Shown: in pieces, positions 20,284 to 29,313 of the stretch
How the letters are laid out: every line of letters begins with the position of its first letter
Position numbering within the stretch: the first letter of the stretch is position 1
From: Candidatus Phyllobacterium onerii
GTDB taxonomy: Bacteria > Pseudomonadota > Alphaproteobacteria > Rhizobiales > Rhizobiaceae
Reading direction: 5' to 3'
Assembly: GCF_028331445.1 (NCBI RefSeq)
Contig: NZ_JAQMHX010000003.1
Location: 186,001-250,000 of the forward strand
Length of the DNA stretch: 64,000 nt
Translations under genes and position numbers: made by a program
The notes under the pieces: generated by a model
The model's input: the letters and a program-made list of their open reading frames with translations, nothing else
Database searches by the model: none
Told to the model about the DNA's origin: nothing

Positions 20284-20350
20284 CTTGCGCCAGAATCGAC
20301 AACTCTTGCATCAGATTCGCACGTTCTTGTGCAAGATCAGGTAATTCTTG
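20284..20350 (-). repeat. 21-bp periodic repeat array, locus 2
   Basis: CTTG boxes occur at 20284, 20305, 20326 and 20347, exactly 21 bp apart (CAAGA on the minus strand). One unit reads CAAGAACGTGCGAATCTG, nearly the same as the unit at 6795-6812. The array lies between the convergent 3' ends of serB and degP. Confidence 0.7.
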
Positions 20351-20417
20351 CGCAAACTTGCATGCGATCCTCAATCCGCTGAATGAAAAATGCCGCGGTT
20401 GAACCCAGCCCTTCAAA

Positions 20418-21965
20418 TCAGTCCATTTGAAGCGTGACAAACCGCAGCTCGCCGGTTTTTGACGCCAGCATGAGCAGTGCATTCTTGCGACCCTCGTCGC
20501 GAAGTTTTTCGATCCGCGCCGCCACATCCTCCGGCGTTGAGACGGTCTCCTGCGCAATATCGACGATGACGTCGCCTGCCGCGATCCGCTTGTTGGCGGC
20601 GATCGAGCCGTTCTGCACTTCAGTCACAACCACGCCCTCGACCTCCTTGGCAATGCCGAAGGTCTTGCGGGTGGCATCGTCGAGTTTTCCAAGGCTCATG
20701 CCCAGCACGTCCACGTTCTGGGCGGCTCCGTCCTCGCCGGTTGTCTGGTCGTCCTTCTTTGCGTCCGCCTGATCACCGTCTTCCAGACGTCCGAGCGTGA
20801 CCTTGACAGTCTGCTCCTTGCCCTTGCGGACAACGACGACATCGACTTCCTTGCCGATAGGGCTCTCGGCAACGACGCGCGGGAGGTCCTTGACGTTGTT
20901 GACGTCCCTGCCATCGAAACGCGTGATCACATCGCCGGGCAGAATGGCACCACCGGCGACCGGGCCGCCTTCGATGATCCCGGCAACCAGCGCGCCCTTG
21001 CTGGATGTCATGCCGAGGCTTTCCGCGATATCGTCAGTCACAGGCTGGATGCGCACGCCAAGCCAGCCACGACGCGCCTCGCCAAACTGGCGCAGCTGCG
21101 CGATGACGCCGGACGCAAGCTCGGCCGGAATGGCGAAACCGATACCGATCGATCCGCCGGTCGGCGAAATGATGGCGGTATTGATACCGATGACCTGGCC
21201 ATACATGTCGAACAGCGGCCCGCCGGAATTGCCGCGGTTGATCGCAGCGTCGGTCTGGATGAAATTGTCGTAAGGACCGGAATTGATATCGCGGTTGCGC
21301 GCCGAGACGATGCCGACTGTCACGGTGCCACCGAGACCAAAGGGATTGCCGATGGCCATGACCCAATCGCCGATACGCGTCTTCGATGAATCGCCGAACT
21401 TGACCGCAACCAGCTTGTGCTTTTTCGGATCGACCTTGAGCACGGCTAGATCGGTCTTGGTATCCTTGCCGACAAGCGTCGCCTTCAGCTTTGAACCATC
21501 ATTGAAATTGACTTCGATCTCGTCGGCATCGGCAATCACGTGATTGTTCGTGACGACGATGCCTTCGGCCGCATCGACCACGAAACCCGAACCGAGCGAC
21601 TGGACCTTGTGCGAAGGATTGCTCTCACCAGGATTCTGCTTGCCGAAATATTCGTCGAAGAATTCCTGGAAAGGCGAGCCGTCGGGCACCTTCGGCATTG
21701 GCACCGGCCCCGATTCCCCATCCTGTCCCTTTACGGTCTGCGAGGTCGAGATGTTGACCACGGCATCGAGCAGGCCTTGCGCAAGATCGGCAACCGAGGC
21801 CGGCCCCTGTGCTCGCGGCTGCTGACTGTTCGGCACAATCGGAGCTTGCATCTGCGCCCGTGCGGCACCGACAAATGCAGGGTTGAGGCTTGTCGCGGTC
21901 AGCGCAATCAGCGCGGTAGCCGCGGTTGCGGAACGGAGAACGAGGCGACCAGTCTTGAAAAACAT
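20418..21965 (-). CDS. degP: periplasmic serine protease Do/HtrA
   Basis: A 515-residue protease and chaperone of the envelope. An N-terminal hydrophobic segment (TAATALIALTATSLNPAFVGAARAQ) acts as export signal. The trypsin-like triad is visible: His in VVTNNHVIAD, Asp in TKTDLAVLKVD, Ser in NRGNSGGPLFD. Two PDZ domains follow (GWLGVRIQPV...PGDVITRFDGRDV and a second near VVTEVQNGSIAANKRIAAGDVIVDI). Such proteins degrade or refold damaged periplasmic proteins. In relatives it normally sits beside DUF2065 and hflC; here an accessory segment separates them. Confidence 0.95.
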   Translation of the reverse strand: MFFKTGRLVLRSATAATALIALTATSLNPAFVGAARAQMQAPIVPNSQQPRAQGPASVADLAQGLLDAVVNISTSQTVKGQDGESGPVPMPKVPDGSPFQEFFDEYFGKQNPGESNPSHKVQSLGSGFVVDAAEGIVVTNNHVIADADEIEVNFNDGSKLKATLVGKDTKTDLAVLKVDPKKHKLVAVKFGDSSKTRIGDWVMAIGNPFGLGGTVTVGIVSARNRDINSGPYDNFIQTDAAINRGNSGGPLFDMYGQVIGINTAIISPTGGSIGIGFAIPAELASGVIAQLRQFGEARRGWLGVRIQPVTDDIAESLGMTSSKGALVAGIIEGGPVAGGAILPGDVITRFDGRDVNNVKDLPRVVAESPIGKEVDVVVVRKGKEQTVKVTLGRLEDGDQADAKKDDQTTGEDGAAQNVDVLGMSLGKLDDATRKTFGIAKEVEGVVVTEVQNGSIAANKRIAAGDVIVDIAQETVSTPEDVAARIEKLRDEGRKNALLMLASKTGELRFVTLQMD

Positions 21966-22190
21966 ACGTTCGGGCCCTTATCGGAAACAGAATGATACAA
22001 CAGAACGGCGAGAGGCGACATAAATATGACCGAGCGGCTATTGCAGCACTTATTTCAGATCAGTCAATTCAAGAGTTGATGAATTGGCTGAACTCTGGTG
22101 CGTGGTTCGACAAGCTCACCATGAGGGAGGCACGATATGATCGAGGACGAATCTGACGCTAGCCTCTTGGACTGACCTACTTTGCTCGCC

Positions 22191-22763
22191 CTAATTCTGA
22201 CCGGGGGGCGGTAGCACATATGCTTTGTACTCTTCTAGGGGTGGCGGCGGCCCACGGTCATAGGTGTATCTGTCAACTAAAGATTGTCCGAGCAAACCAA
22301 AATAATCACTGGACTCGTCAACCGCCGTAAAGAAACGTTCAGTTTGTATTAACTTTCCCGTTTCTTTCGAAAACCATAGTTTGTTCATGGCTTTGGCGCC
22401 ATTGCGCTGCCAATCGGCTTTGAAGACCACAGTATCACTTCCGTCCATGGTTTCAGTGCCAAGCTTAGAGCAACCTTGGAAGACCGGCCGCCCAGACTCG
22501 GAAATACGATCGAGCGTTTCACGCCTGTATGCGAGCCAAGATAGGTCTGGCTTGCGGACGTAGATGGTCAGGTCATAAAAATAGACCCAGCCCCGTAGCT
22601 TTCCACTGTCCTGACCCGCCCCTGTAACAGTTGAAACGATTTGATAGCGGCCCGTATTTACTGTGTGTTCGTAGGCCCCGTTGGGTTCAGCACATGTATT
22701 GTCATCTGCCTGTGCGCTTGCAATTCCAGCAGAAATGCAAAGCCATGCCCAAATCAATTTCAT
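22191..22763 (-). CDS. hypothetical secreted protein
   Basis: 190 residues with a clear signal peptide (KLIWAWLCISAGIASAQA, cleavage probably after AQA). The mature protein has two or more Cys residues (DNTCAEPNGAYEH, FQGCSKLG), is rich in aromatic residues and ends in a proline-rich tail (PPPPLEEYKAYVLPPPGQ). I do not recognise a family. It belongs to the accessory stretch inserted between degP and DUF2065. The 225 bp between it and degP contain no gene that I can support. Confidence 0.6.
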   Translation of the reverse strand: MKLIWAWLCISAGIASAQADDNTCAEPNGAYEHTVNTGRYQIVSTVTGAGQDSGKLRGWVYFYDLTIYVRKPDLSWLAYRRETLDRISESGRPVFQGCSKLGTETMDGSDTVVFKADWQRNGAKAMNKLWFSKETGKLIQTERFFTAVDESSDYFGLLGQSLVDRYTYDRGPPPPLEEYKAYVLPPPGQN

Positions 22764-22965
22764 TAACTATCCCCCGCCCCATCTTCGTACTCCGAGTCAG
22801 CACTGCTACGAGTTCTGCGCGTCTGGTCAAATCTGCCCTGAATTTATCGCTTACTAAGTCGTCGACCTACCCTCAACGCCGTCAGTAAGTACAAGTTGGC
22901 ACTCCGCGCGCGATAGTCGCGTCGAGCGGATAGCAATGGCGATGAACACTGCTAGCACCAAAAAT

Positions 22966-23694
22966 TTACCCGTCGCGCGCCTTCCTCAATTCGGCAAGAC
23001 GTTTATCCATCTCTGCAAAACCATTCGGTTGACCAGAAAGAAAGCGGTGGTGCATGGCAAGGCTACTATTCATTAGAATGCCAGCCACGCTGTCTAACGT
23101 AACCTCACATTCGCCATCACCCGTGAAGTTGTTAAGGACCAACTCGATATCGTTATCCCGCACCCTCATGTGTCGGTTCATGAGCGACCTGATGTTGTTG
23201 TGGCTCTCGCTGCAAAGCAAATTATAAACAGAACGATACTCATCTACCATATCTGCCTTTCCAAAGCGCTCGAAGGCCGACAAAGGATGGATGCCAGCAG
23301 CCCTATACTCTTCAAATGATTTCCGGTGGCTGTTTAGGCTCTCGACAACCACGTCATTATCGCCAAATCCGGCAAGAAATGCATTGTCACCGGCGATCCC
23401 TTCCTCGATTAGCTTCTTCCACTCCTTGTGGTATGCGGCATTCATGTTGTCGAGATATTTTTCATCCTTAAGCAAAGCACTCAGATCCACCCACGCTTCT
23501 AGAAGCGAGCGTAAGATGGCATCGGTTCCGCCTACTTTCCCGGCCTTCAAAAGAATTGCGACACTCTCTGACTGTTCTAGGATCGTAGCATACAGGCTAA
23601 TCAGAACGCGCTGAATTTCTTGCCGTTTGTCAAATTTCAAAGATGGAACAAGCGTCATTGCTTTGGCGTGAAGGTCAAAAACGAATTCCAACAT
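22966..23694 (-). CDS. DUF5677-like hypothetical protein
   Basis: 242 residues, mostly helical, with no signal peptide or membrane segment. LYATILEQSESVAILLKAGKVGG followed by AILRSLLEAWVDLSALLKD resembles DUF5677 proteins, where an aromatic/acidic helix pair and a later YNLLCSESHNN (conserved SxxxH) segment recur. The function of that family is not known to me; some members occur in defence-type contexts. Codon use looks less GC-biased than the neighbouring hflKC genes, in keeping with an acquired gene. About 200 bp on either side are without recognisable genes. Confidence 0.55.
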   Translation of the reverse strand: MLEFVFDLHAKAMTLVPSLKFDKRQEIQRVLISLYATILEQSESVAILLKAGKVGGTDAILRSLLEAWVDLSALLKDEKYLDNMNAAYHKEWKKLIEEGIAGDNAFLAGFGDNDVVVESLNSHRKSFEEYRAAGIHPLSAFERFGKADMVDEYRSVYNLLCSESHNNIRSLMNRHMRVRDNDIELVLNNFTGDGECEVTLDSVAGILMNSSLAMHHRFLSGQPNGFAEMDKRLAELRKARDG

Positions 23695-23912
23695 GCTGAT
23701 GCATCTCCGGGTATCCCGCTCAACATTAGGGGAAAAGCCTGATTATGGCATGTTTGCCAGTCATTTTAGAGTATGATTCTGAATCGGCCGCATTGCCCCA
23801 CAATCAAACCGATTGAGATCACGCGCTTCTGATGGCGACGCGAAGGACGCCATCCGAAAGCGGGTCGAGCACGCCACTGACGTTTTACTGTGCGTTCAGA
23901 CTCTCGCCCAAC

Positions 23913-24674
23913 TCATGTATCTCCCTTCCGTTGCGGTGGGTTGGGAGCAACGACTGGGCCGTAATTGTCGTGAAGGCGCCACCACGTGTAGGGATCTCCC
24001 TGAGGACGGCCGGGCGGCACGTCCTGCCAAGTCTCCTGCCGACCCAACGGCGTCATGACGAGAAATGACCAGACGGGGCCTATTTCCTCAATGCCGCGTC
24101 CATTCAGAAAGTAGGTGCGGAAAATACGCTCACCGCGCCGGATAAAGACATTGATGCCGAACATTTCTTCAACACCGAAATCTCGGGAGAATCGCTCATC
24201 GGGCAGCGAATAGAAAGGAATGTGGTTCCACCCCATCCGTTCGCGCAGGCTCTCGATCTTGTCGATAGGAGCAGCAGTGACGAAGGCCAGGGTCGTGTCG
24301 CGTGCTGCAAGATGGGCGGGATGAACGACGGTGTCGGCAACCAGCGAGCAACCGCTGCACGCCCCATCCGGCCAATTCTCGACATCGGGCGCATAGAAGA
24401 AACGATAGACGACTAGCTGTCGTCGGCCTTCGAACAGTCCCAGCAGATCCCTGTCGCCATTCGTGCCTATGAATTTGTAATTGCGGTCAACTTCGGTCAC
24501 CGGAAGCAGCCTGCGCTTGGCGGCCAGGCGATCCTTGGCCTTCATCAGGGCCTTTTCCTCCACGAGCAGCTCCTCGCGGGCAGCGTTCCATTCATCTTGC
24601 GAAACCACATCGAAGTCGCCCATAGGTTCGCGCATAGACGGAGCCGGGACTCCGGGACCTTCTTGTCGAGCCAT
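23913..24674 (-). CDS. DUF899 family thioredoxin-fold protein
   Basis: 253 residues. VVSQDEWNAAREELLVEEKALMKAKDRLAAKRRLLPVTEV is the standard DUF899 N-terminus. The thioredoxin-like core has GACSGCSLVADTV in the place of the redox loop, and then FVTAAPIDKIESLRERMGWNHIPFYS. The family is widespread, but its reaction is not established. The start has GGAGGAG just upstream. A perfect 22-bp palindrome at 24694-24715 lies 20 bp upstream of the start, so regulation by a dimeric repressor is likely. A second, frameshifted DUF899 gene is at 30601. Confidence 0.85.
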   Translation of the reverse strand: MARQEGPGVPAPSMREPMGDFDVVSQDEWNAAREELLVEEKALMKAKDRLAAKRRLLPVTEVDRNYKFIGTNGDRDLLGLFEGRRQLVVYRFFYAPDVENWPDGACSGCSLVADTVVHPAHLAARDTTLAFVTAAPIDKIESLRERMGWNHIPFYSLPDERFSRDFGVEEMFGINVFIRRGERIFRTYFLNGRGIEEIGPVWSFLVMTPLGRQETWQDVPPGRPQGDPYTWWRLHDNYGPVVAPNPPQRKGDT

Positions 24675-24693
24675 ATTCTCCTCCGTTGAAAGC

Positions 24694-24715
24694 GTTGCAT
24701 GTTTACATGCAACGG
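24694..24715. promoter_or_regulatory. perfect palindrome upstream of the DUF899 gene
   Basis: CGTTGCATGT-TT-ACATGCAACG forms 10-bp perfect arms around two bases. Its place 20 bp upstream of the start codon suits an operator. GTTGCATGT...ACATGCAAC is the kind of site bound by small dimeric repressors; no regulator gene adjoins it. Confidence 0.6.
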
Positions 24716-24875
24716 CTCAGCAACATGCGGGTTCCAAGGGATGATTTGTCTGCGGTTCGAGGCTTTACCATGCCTGAGCACAACCGCCTGCTTTCCACCG
24801 ACGGGGTCCAACCGCAAGGTAGGTGGTGGATCAAATGATGACACTACGCATCAGATTGGTCCAAACTCGGGACGC

Positions 24876-25061
24876 CTACCCCCGAGCCAACCACACCACC
24901 CCCACGCCGACGGCGACGGAAGCGACGCCGGCGATGCGCAGGAAGCCATCCGGCTGTTCGCTGACATCGCGGGCAACACGTTTTGCAACGAGCGGGAAAA
25001 GGCCATAGAGCAGCCCCTCGAATACGAGGAACAGCCCTACGGCATCAATGAAATCGATCAT
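24876..25061 (-). CDS. DUF2065 small membrane protein
   Basis: 61 residues with two hydrophobic helices (VGLFLVFEGLLYGLF and AGVASVAVGVGVVWLA) separated by a charged loop with LxxxPD-type spacing. DUF2065 proteins are commonly found immediately after hflC in proteobacteria, as here (15 bp gap). It is probably an inner-membrane partner of the HflKC complex, but no function is proven. Confidence 0.85.
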   Translation of the reverse strand: MIDFIDAVGLFLVFEGLLYGLFPLVAKRVARDVSEQPDGFLRIAGVASVAVGVGVVWLARG

Positions 25062-25076
25062 GATATGAACCCGCCC

Positions 25077-26033
25077 CTATTGAGGGGCGGGAGCGGCGGG
25101 CGCGGGCGGCGTTGCGCCGGCGGGCGGCGTAGGACCGCTGACCGGAGGCAGACCGCCATTCGAATCCTGGAAATAGCGGAAGAACTCGGAAGTCGGTGAA
25201 AGCACCATCGTCGTTCCTGTATTATCCAGCGCTGTGCCATAGGCCGTCATCGAGCGATAGAACGCGAAGAAATCCGGATCCTTGGAGAAGACATCGGCGA
25301 AGATACGGCTGCGCTCGCCTTCACCCTGACCTCGGGCAATTTCCGATTCCTTACGGGCTTCCGCGATGATTTCGACAACCTGGCGATCGGCAATGGCCTT
25401 TATGCGCTGTGCCGCTTCACGGCCGCGGGCACGCAGGCGCTCGGCTTCCGCCAGACGTTCTGCCTTCATGCGGTCGAACGTCTGCTGCGACACTTCCTGC
25501 GTCAGGTCCGTCCGGCGAATACGCACGTCCGTGATCTGCAGGCCGAGCGATTCCGCATCGGGACGCAATTGCTGGCGCACTTCGTTCATCATGCCAGCGC
25601 GCTCGTCCGACAGGGCAGCCTCAAAGCCACGCAAGCCATAGACACCACGCAACGCCGCATCGAGACGCGTACGCAACCGGGCTTCGGCCAAGGTTATGTC
25701 GCCCGATACGGTCTGACGGAACTTGCGCGGATCGGTGATCTGGTAGACGAGGAACGCATCGACCTCGTAGAACTTGCCGCCCGAAACCTGAACACGGATA
25801 TTGTCGAGTTCGAAGCTCAAGAGACGATCTTCGATCATCTGCACATTGTCGGCCTCGAGAAAACCGAAAGGCAGCTTGAAGTAAATGCCGGGATCGGCCT
25901 TCACATCGACGATCTGACCAAACCTCAGGACGATGGCCTGCTGGCCGGCCCTGACGACAAATAGTGACGAATAGGCCAACAAGGCGATGAACGCGATCAG
26001 GCCAACGAGAAGCGGAACACGATTCTGGTTCAT
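25077..26033 (-). CDS. hflC: HflC, SPFH-domain membrane protein
   Basis: 318 residues. A single N-terminal transmembrane helix (LLVGLIAFIALLAYSSLFVV) is followed by an SPFH/prohibitin domain (GQQAIVLRFGQIVDVKADPGIYFKLP) and a long helical, charged region rich in R/E/A (AERLRARGREAAQRIKAIADRQVVEII). The C-terminus is a proline/alanine tail. With HflK it forms a cage around the FtsH protease in the inner membrane and modulates its access to substrates. Its start overlaps the end of hflK by four bases. Confidence 0.95.
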   Translation of the reverse strand: MNQNRVPLLVGLIAFIALLAYSSLFVVRAGQQAIVLRFGQIVDVKADPGIYFKLPFGFLEADNVQMIEDRLLSFELDNIRVQVSGGKFYEVDAFLVYQITDPRKFRQTVSGDITLAEARLRTRLDAALRGVYGLRGFEAALSDERAGMMNEVRQQLRPDAESLGLQITDVRIRRTDLTQEVSQQTFDRMKAERLAEAERLRARGREAAQRIKAIADRQVVEIIAEARKESEIARGQGEGERSRIFADVFSKDPDFFAFYRSMTAYGTALDNTGTTMVLSPTSEFFRYFQDSNGGLPPVSGPTPPAGATPPAPAAPAPQ

Positions 26034-27139
26034 GGCTTTGTCCCCTCTGTGGTGGTGGCGGGGGCAGGCTTACCGGTCAAACCCGGCAGCGGCAGATAAG
26101 GTATGACGCCTTGTCCGCTTTGATCGACGATCACCTTGTTCGAATCCTTCAGTACACGCTCCATCGTTTCAAGGAAGAGACGCTTGCGCGTGACTTCCGG
26201 CGCCTTGACATACTGGTCATAGACAGAGGTAAAGCGTTGCGCCTCACCTTCCGCTTCCTGGACGATACGGTTCTTATAGGCCGCCGCATCTTCACGGATC
26301 TGCGCGCCTTCACCGCGGGCCTGGCCCAGCTTCTGGTTGGAATACTGGTTCGATTCCTCGACAAAACGGTCTTCGTCCTGTTCGGCACGCTGAACTTCAT
26401 CGAACGCGTCGGCCACTTCGCGAGGCGGCGCCGCGTCTTCGATCGACAGGGCATTGATCGCAATGCCTGCACCATAGTCGTCGAGCGTCTTCTGGATGAT
26501 GCCGCGCACATCATTGGCGATGCCAGCACGGTTATCACGGAAGATATCCTGCGCCGGACTGCGGCCGACGATCTCGCGCATGGCGCTTTCCGAAACCTGC
26601 TGTACGAGGTTTTCCGGATTTTCGACATGGAACAGATAGGCGACGGGATCGGAAACGCGATACAGCACCGAGAACTGAACGTCGACAATGTTCTGATCAC
26701 CGGAGAGCATCAGGCCTTCCTTGGCGCCGCGGGCGCCCTGCCCGCCAATGTTCTTCTGCTTTTCGACGATCTCGACCTTCTCATAGGATTCGATCGGCCA
26801 GAAATGGAAATGCAGGCCCGGCTCGGCGATATCAGGCTTGGGCTTGCCGAAACGCAGCTCCACGGCGCGTTCGTCCGGCTGGACTGTGTATATCGACTGG
26901 AAAAGCCAGAAAGCCACCAGCGCAAGTGCGGCCAAGCCCCAGATCGCCGGACTGCCGCCGGAACCACCCGGAAGCGCCTGACGCAAACGATCCTGACCAC
27001 GGCGGAATATATCTTCGAGATCGGGAGGGGTCTTGCCTCCGCCACCTTGCGGCTTTTGACCCCAAGGGCCACCGCCGCCACTATTATTACCGCCGCCACC
27101 CCATGGGCCGCCGCCGCCGTTCTGATTACTCCAGGGCAT
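26030..27139 (-). CDS. hflK: HflK, SPFH-domain membrane protein
   Basis: 369 residues. The N-terminus is strikingly glycine-rich (NQNGGGGPWGGGGNN and repeats), then comes one membrane helix (WGLAALALVAFWLFQSIYTV) and an SPFH domain (ERAVELRFGKPKPDIAEPGLHFHFWPIESYEKV). A coiled-coil segment (AEQDEDRFVEESNQYSNQ...EAEGEAQRF) completes the HflK layout. It partners HflC, encoded immediately downstream with a 4-bp overlap. The folA gene lies 190 bp upstream, the conserved gene order in the order. Confidence 0.95.
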   Translation of the reverse strand: MPWSNQNGGGGPWGGGGNNSGGGGPWGQKPQGGGGKTPPDLEDIFRRGQDRLRQALPGGSGGSPAIWGLAALALVAFWLFQSIYTVQPDERAVELRFGKPKPDIAEPGLHFHFWPIESYEKVEIVEKQKNIGGQGARGAKEGLMLSGDQNIVDVQFSVLYRVSDPVAYLFHVENPENLVQQVSESAMREIVGRSPAQDIFRDNRAGIANDVRGIIQKTLDDYGAGIAINALSIEDAAPPREVADAFDEVQRAEQDEDRFVEESNQYSNQKLGQARGEGAQIREDAAAYKNRIVQEAEGEAQRFTSVYDQYVKAPEVTRKRLFLETMERVLKDSNKVIVDQSGQGVIPYLPLPGLTGKPAPATTTEGTKP

Positions 27140-27329
27140 TCCTACCTCTTAATTTGAACGAAAGCGCCACCCCGTGGCTTCCTCCCGCTAATCCAACTTC
27201 CCGTTTATAGGGATCGCAAGGCACGCTTTCAACGCGTGGCGAAGCTTTTCAAGCGGAATTGGTAAAAAGCCGAACGATTATGCCCATTTATGACGATAAT
27301 TTGAGGCCGCAATCATGGGCCGGAACAAA

Positions 27330-27830
27330 TCAGCCGCGTTCGTAGATGACAAACCGCGTTGCAAAATTGTCTTTTTCACCCGCCGGAAAATCCTCGCTGG
27401 AAACCTCAGTCCATACCTTTGGATCGATGGGAGGGAAAACGACATCGCCTTCGACTTCGGCCAGGACCCAGGTGACATACAGCCTGTCGGCGCGGTTCAA
27501 CGATTGGCGAAAAATATCGCCGCCGCCGATAATGCAAATCTCGTCGACCTTGTCGGCCCCGGCATGGCTTCCCGCAATCATCAGTGCCTGATCGATAGAC
27601 CTGGCGGCGATGACACCTTCCATGGAAAAGGCAGGATCGCGCGTGATGACAATGTTGGTCCGGCCGGGCAACGGCCGCCCAAGCGAATCCCATGTCTTGC
27701 GGCCCATGATGATGGGCTTGCCCATGGTAGTGGCCTTGAAACGCTTCAGATCCGACGACAGCCGCCACGGCAAGCCATTCTCACGGCCGATCACGCCATT
27801 TTCGGCAATCGCAACAACAAAACTGATCAT
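27330..27830 (-). CDS. folA: dihydrofolate reductase
   Basis: A 166-residue enzyme that reduces dihydrofolate with NADPH. The N-terminal FVVAIAENGVIGRENGLPW, then DLKRFKATTMGKPIIMGRKTWDSLGRPLPGR and ICIIGGGDIFRQSL cover the folate pocket and NADPH-binding loops. It lies 52 bp downstream of thyA on the same strand. The pairing makes sense, since thymidylate synthase produces the dihydrofolate that this enzyme recycles. Confidence 0.96.
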   Translation of the reverse strand: MISFVVAIAENGVIGRENGLPWRLSSDLKRFKATTMGKPIIMGRKTWDSLGRPLPGRTNIVITRDPAFSMEGVIAARSIDQALMIAGSHAGADKVDEICIIGGGDIFRQSLNRADRLYVTWVLAEVEGDVVFPPIDPKVWTEVSSEDFPAGEKDNFATRFVIYERG

Positions 27831-27882
27831 GAGTATCCATCCGTTTCAAACAAACATTCGCCCGCAAACCCAAACGCGGATC

Positions 27883-28677
27883 CTATACCGCGATTGGCGC
27901 CCTGATGCTCGGCTCGGCGACATAATCTATCAGATGGAAATCGTCATATTTGAAGGCAAAGAGATCGGTAACGTCCGGATTGATCTGCATAGTCGGCAAG
28001 GGGCCGGGTTTGCGCATCAATTGCTGTTTCGCCTGCTCGAAATGATTGGCATAGAGATGGGCATCGCCGAGCGTGTGAACGAAATCGCCGGGCTTCAACC
28101 CGGTGACTTGCGCCACCATCATCGTCAGCAATGCGTAGGAGGCGATGTTGAAGGGTACACCGAGGAAAATGTCCGCCGAGCGCTGGTAGAGCTGGCATGA
28201 GAGCTTGCCATCGGCCACGTAGAACTGGAACAGGCAGTGGCAGGGCGGCAACGCCATCTCATCGACCAAGGCCGGATTCCATGCCGAGACGATCAAACGT
28301 CTTGAATGAGGATTTTTGCGTATCTGATTCAAAAGATTCGCAATCTGGTCGATATGCCGGCCATCCGGAGCCGGCCATGAGCGCCATTGGGCGCCGTAGA
28401 CGGGGCCGAGGTCGCCGTTCTCGTCGGCCCACTCGTCCCAGATCGTGACGCCGTTTTCCTTGAGATAGGCGATGTTCGTGTCGCCCTTCAGGAACCACAG
28501 AAGTTCATAGATGATGGATTTCAGATGCAGCTTTTTCGTCGTCAGCATCGGAAAACCGGCGGCCAGATCGAAACGCATCTGATAACCGAAAACGGACCGC
28601 GTACCGGTACCGGTGCGGTCGCCGCGATCGGCGCCCGTATCGAGCACATGCTGAAGAAGATCGAGATAAGTGCGCAT
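27883..28677 (-). CDS. thyA: thymidylate synthase
   Basis: 264 residues from the ATG at 28677, the same length as the E. coli enzyme. It methylates dUMP to dTMP using methylene-tetrahydrofolate. Visible motifs are [18 protein letters not shown], the catalytic Cys in [14 protein letters not shown], the [20 protein letters not shown] block and [13 protein letters not shown] slightly longer reading starting at 28710 adds eleven residues without family similarity. It precedes folA. Confidence 0.96.
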   Translation of the reverse strand: MRTYLDLLQHVLDTGADRGDRTGTGTRSVFGYQMRFDLAAGFPMLTTKKLHLKSIIYELLWFLKGDTNIAYLKENGVTIWDEWADENGDLGPVYGAQWRSWPAPDGRHIDQIANLLNQIRKNPHSRRLIVSAWNPALVDEMALPPCHCLFQFYVADGKLSCQLYQRSADIFLGVPFNIASYALLTMMVAQVTGLKPGDFVHTLGDAHLYANHFEQAKQQLMRKPGPLPTMQINPDVTDLFAFKYDDFHLIDYVAEPSIRAPIAV

Positions 28678-28768
28678 AATTTCTTTTAGCAGATTCGGCT
28701 GATTAAACACTTAAACTTGTGCGTGATCCACAGGGCTGCCAAGCCCAAATCCATGCACCTAATGAAAA

Positions 28769-28791
28769 ATCCCCGGTGATTCGCCGGGGAT
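28769..28791 (-). terminator. terminator after the DUF2853 gene
   Basis: ATCCCCGG (28769-28776) and CCGGGGAT (28784-28791) form an 8-bp stem with a 7-base loop. On the minus strand it is followed by TTTTTCATT, 27 bp after the DUF2853 stop. Confidence 0.75.
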
Positions 28792-28817
28792 GATTCGGAT
28801 TTGCCGATTGAAATTGA

Positions 28818-29129
28818 TCAGAGCTTGCCGAGAGCGCCGAGGGCCTTGGCGGTCAGGTAATAAAAGGTGACGCGGCTCTTCGAGCTGTCCGCCTTCATGG
28901 CCGCGCACACGGATTCGATGGCGGCGTCGGCCTTGGCGGTATCTGTGAGACCGAGCTTCTTTTCGACCCAATTGGTGCGAACACGCTTCAATTCGTCCGG
29001 ATCTGTGCAGGAAACCAGCGAAGAATCCCTGTTGCGCAGAGCAATTCCGAGATGTTTGACGATTTTCGCGACAGTCGCCTCATCGGCAGCCGCATCGTAA
29101 TGACGAACATCCTTTAGATAGTCACTCAT
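28818..29129 (-). CDS. DUF2853 family protein
   Basis: 103 residues, helical, soluble, no signal peptide. The start MSDYLKDVRHYDAAADEATVAKIVKHLGIALRNRDSSLV and the tail FYYLTAKALGALGKL match the DUF2853 family of small alphaproteobacterial proteins. Function unknown. It has its own terminator and lies upstream of thyA on the same strand. The 185 bp between its start and the ssrA promoter show no further gene. Confidence 0.8.
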   Translation of the reverse strand: MSDYLKDVRHYDAAADEATVAKIVKHLGIALRNRDSSLVSCTDPDELKRVRTNWVEKKLGLTDTAKADAAIESVCAAMKADSSKSRVTFYYLTAKALGALGKL

Positions 29130-29313
29130 CGAAAAACCCCCTGATTGCTAGGCTCAATGCGCGGCATTGCAACCTCCCTGACAATGAAGACATCGCACAA
29201 ACTGGCAGATGCATGAGGCGATGGCTTTCTAGACACCCTTGAAACATTCCCCAGCAACAGTTCCAAGTCAATCCACTCTTTCAATTCGGCTAAACAGCTC
29301 CTATATAAGAGCT

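Noticed and set aside
22080-22130. A stretch with TTCGACAAGCTCACCATGAG that resembles common intergenic repeats
   Set aside because: It has no second copy in this window, so I could not support it as a repeat from the sequence alone.
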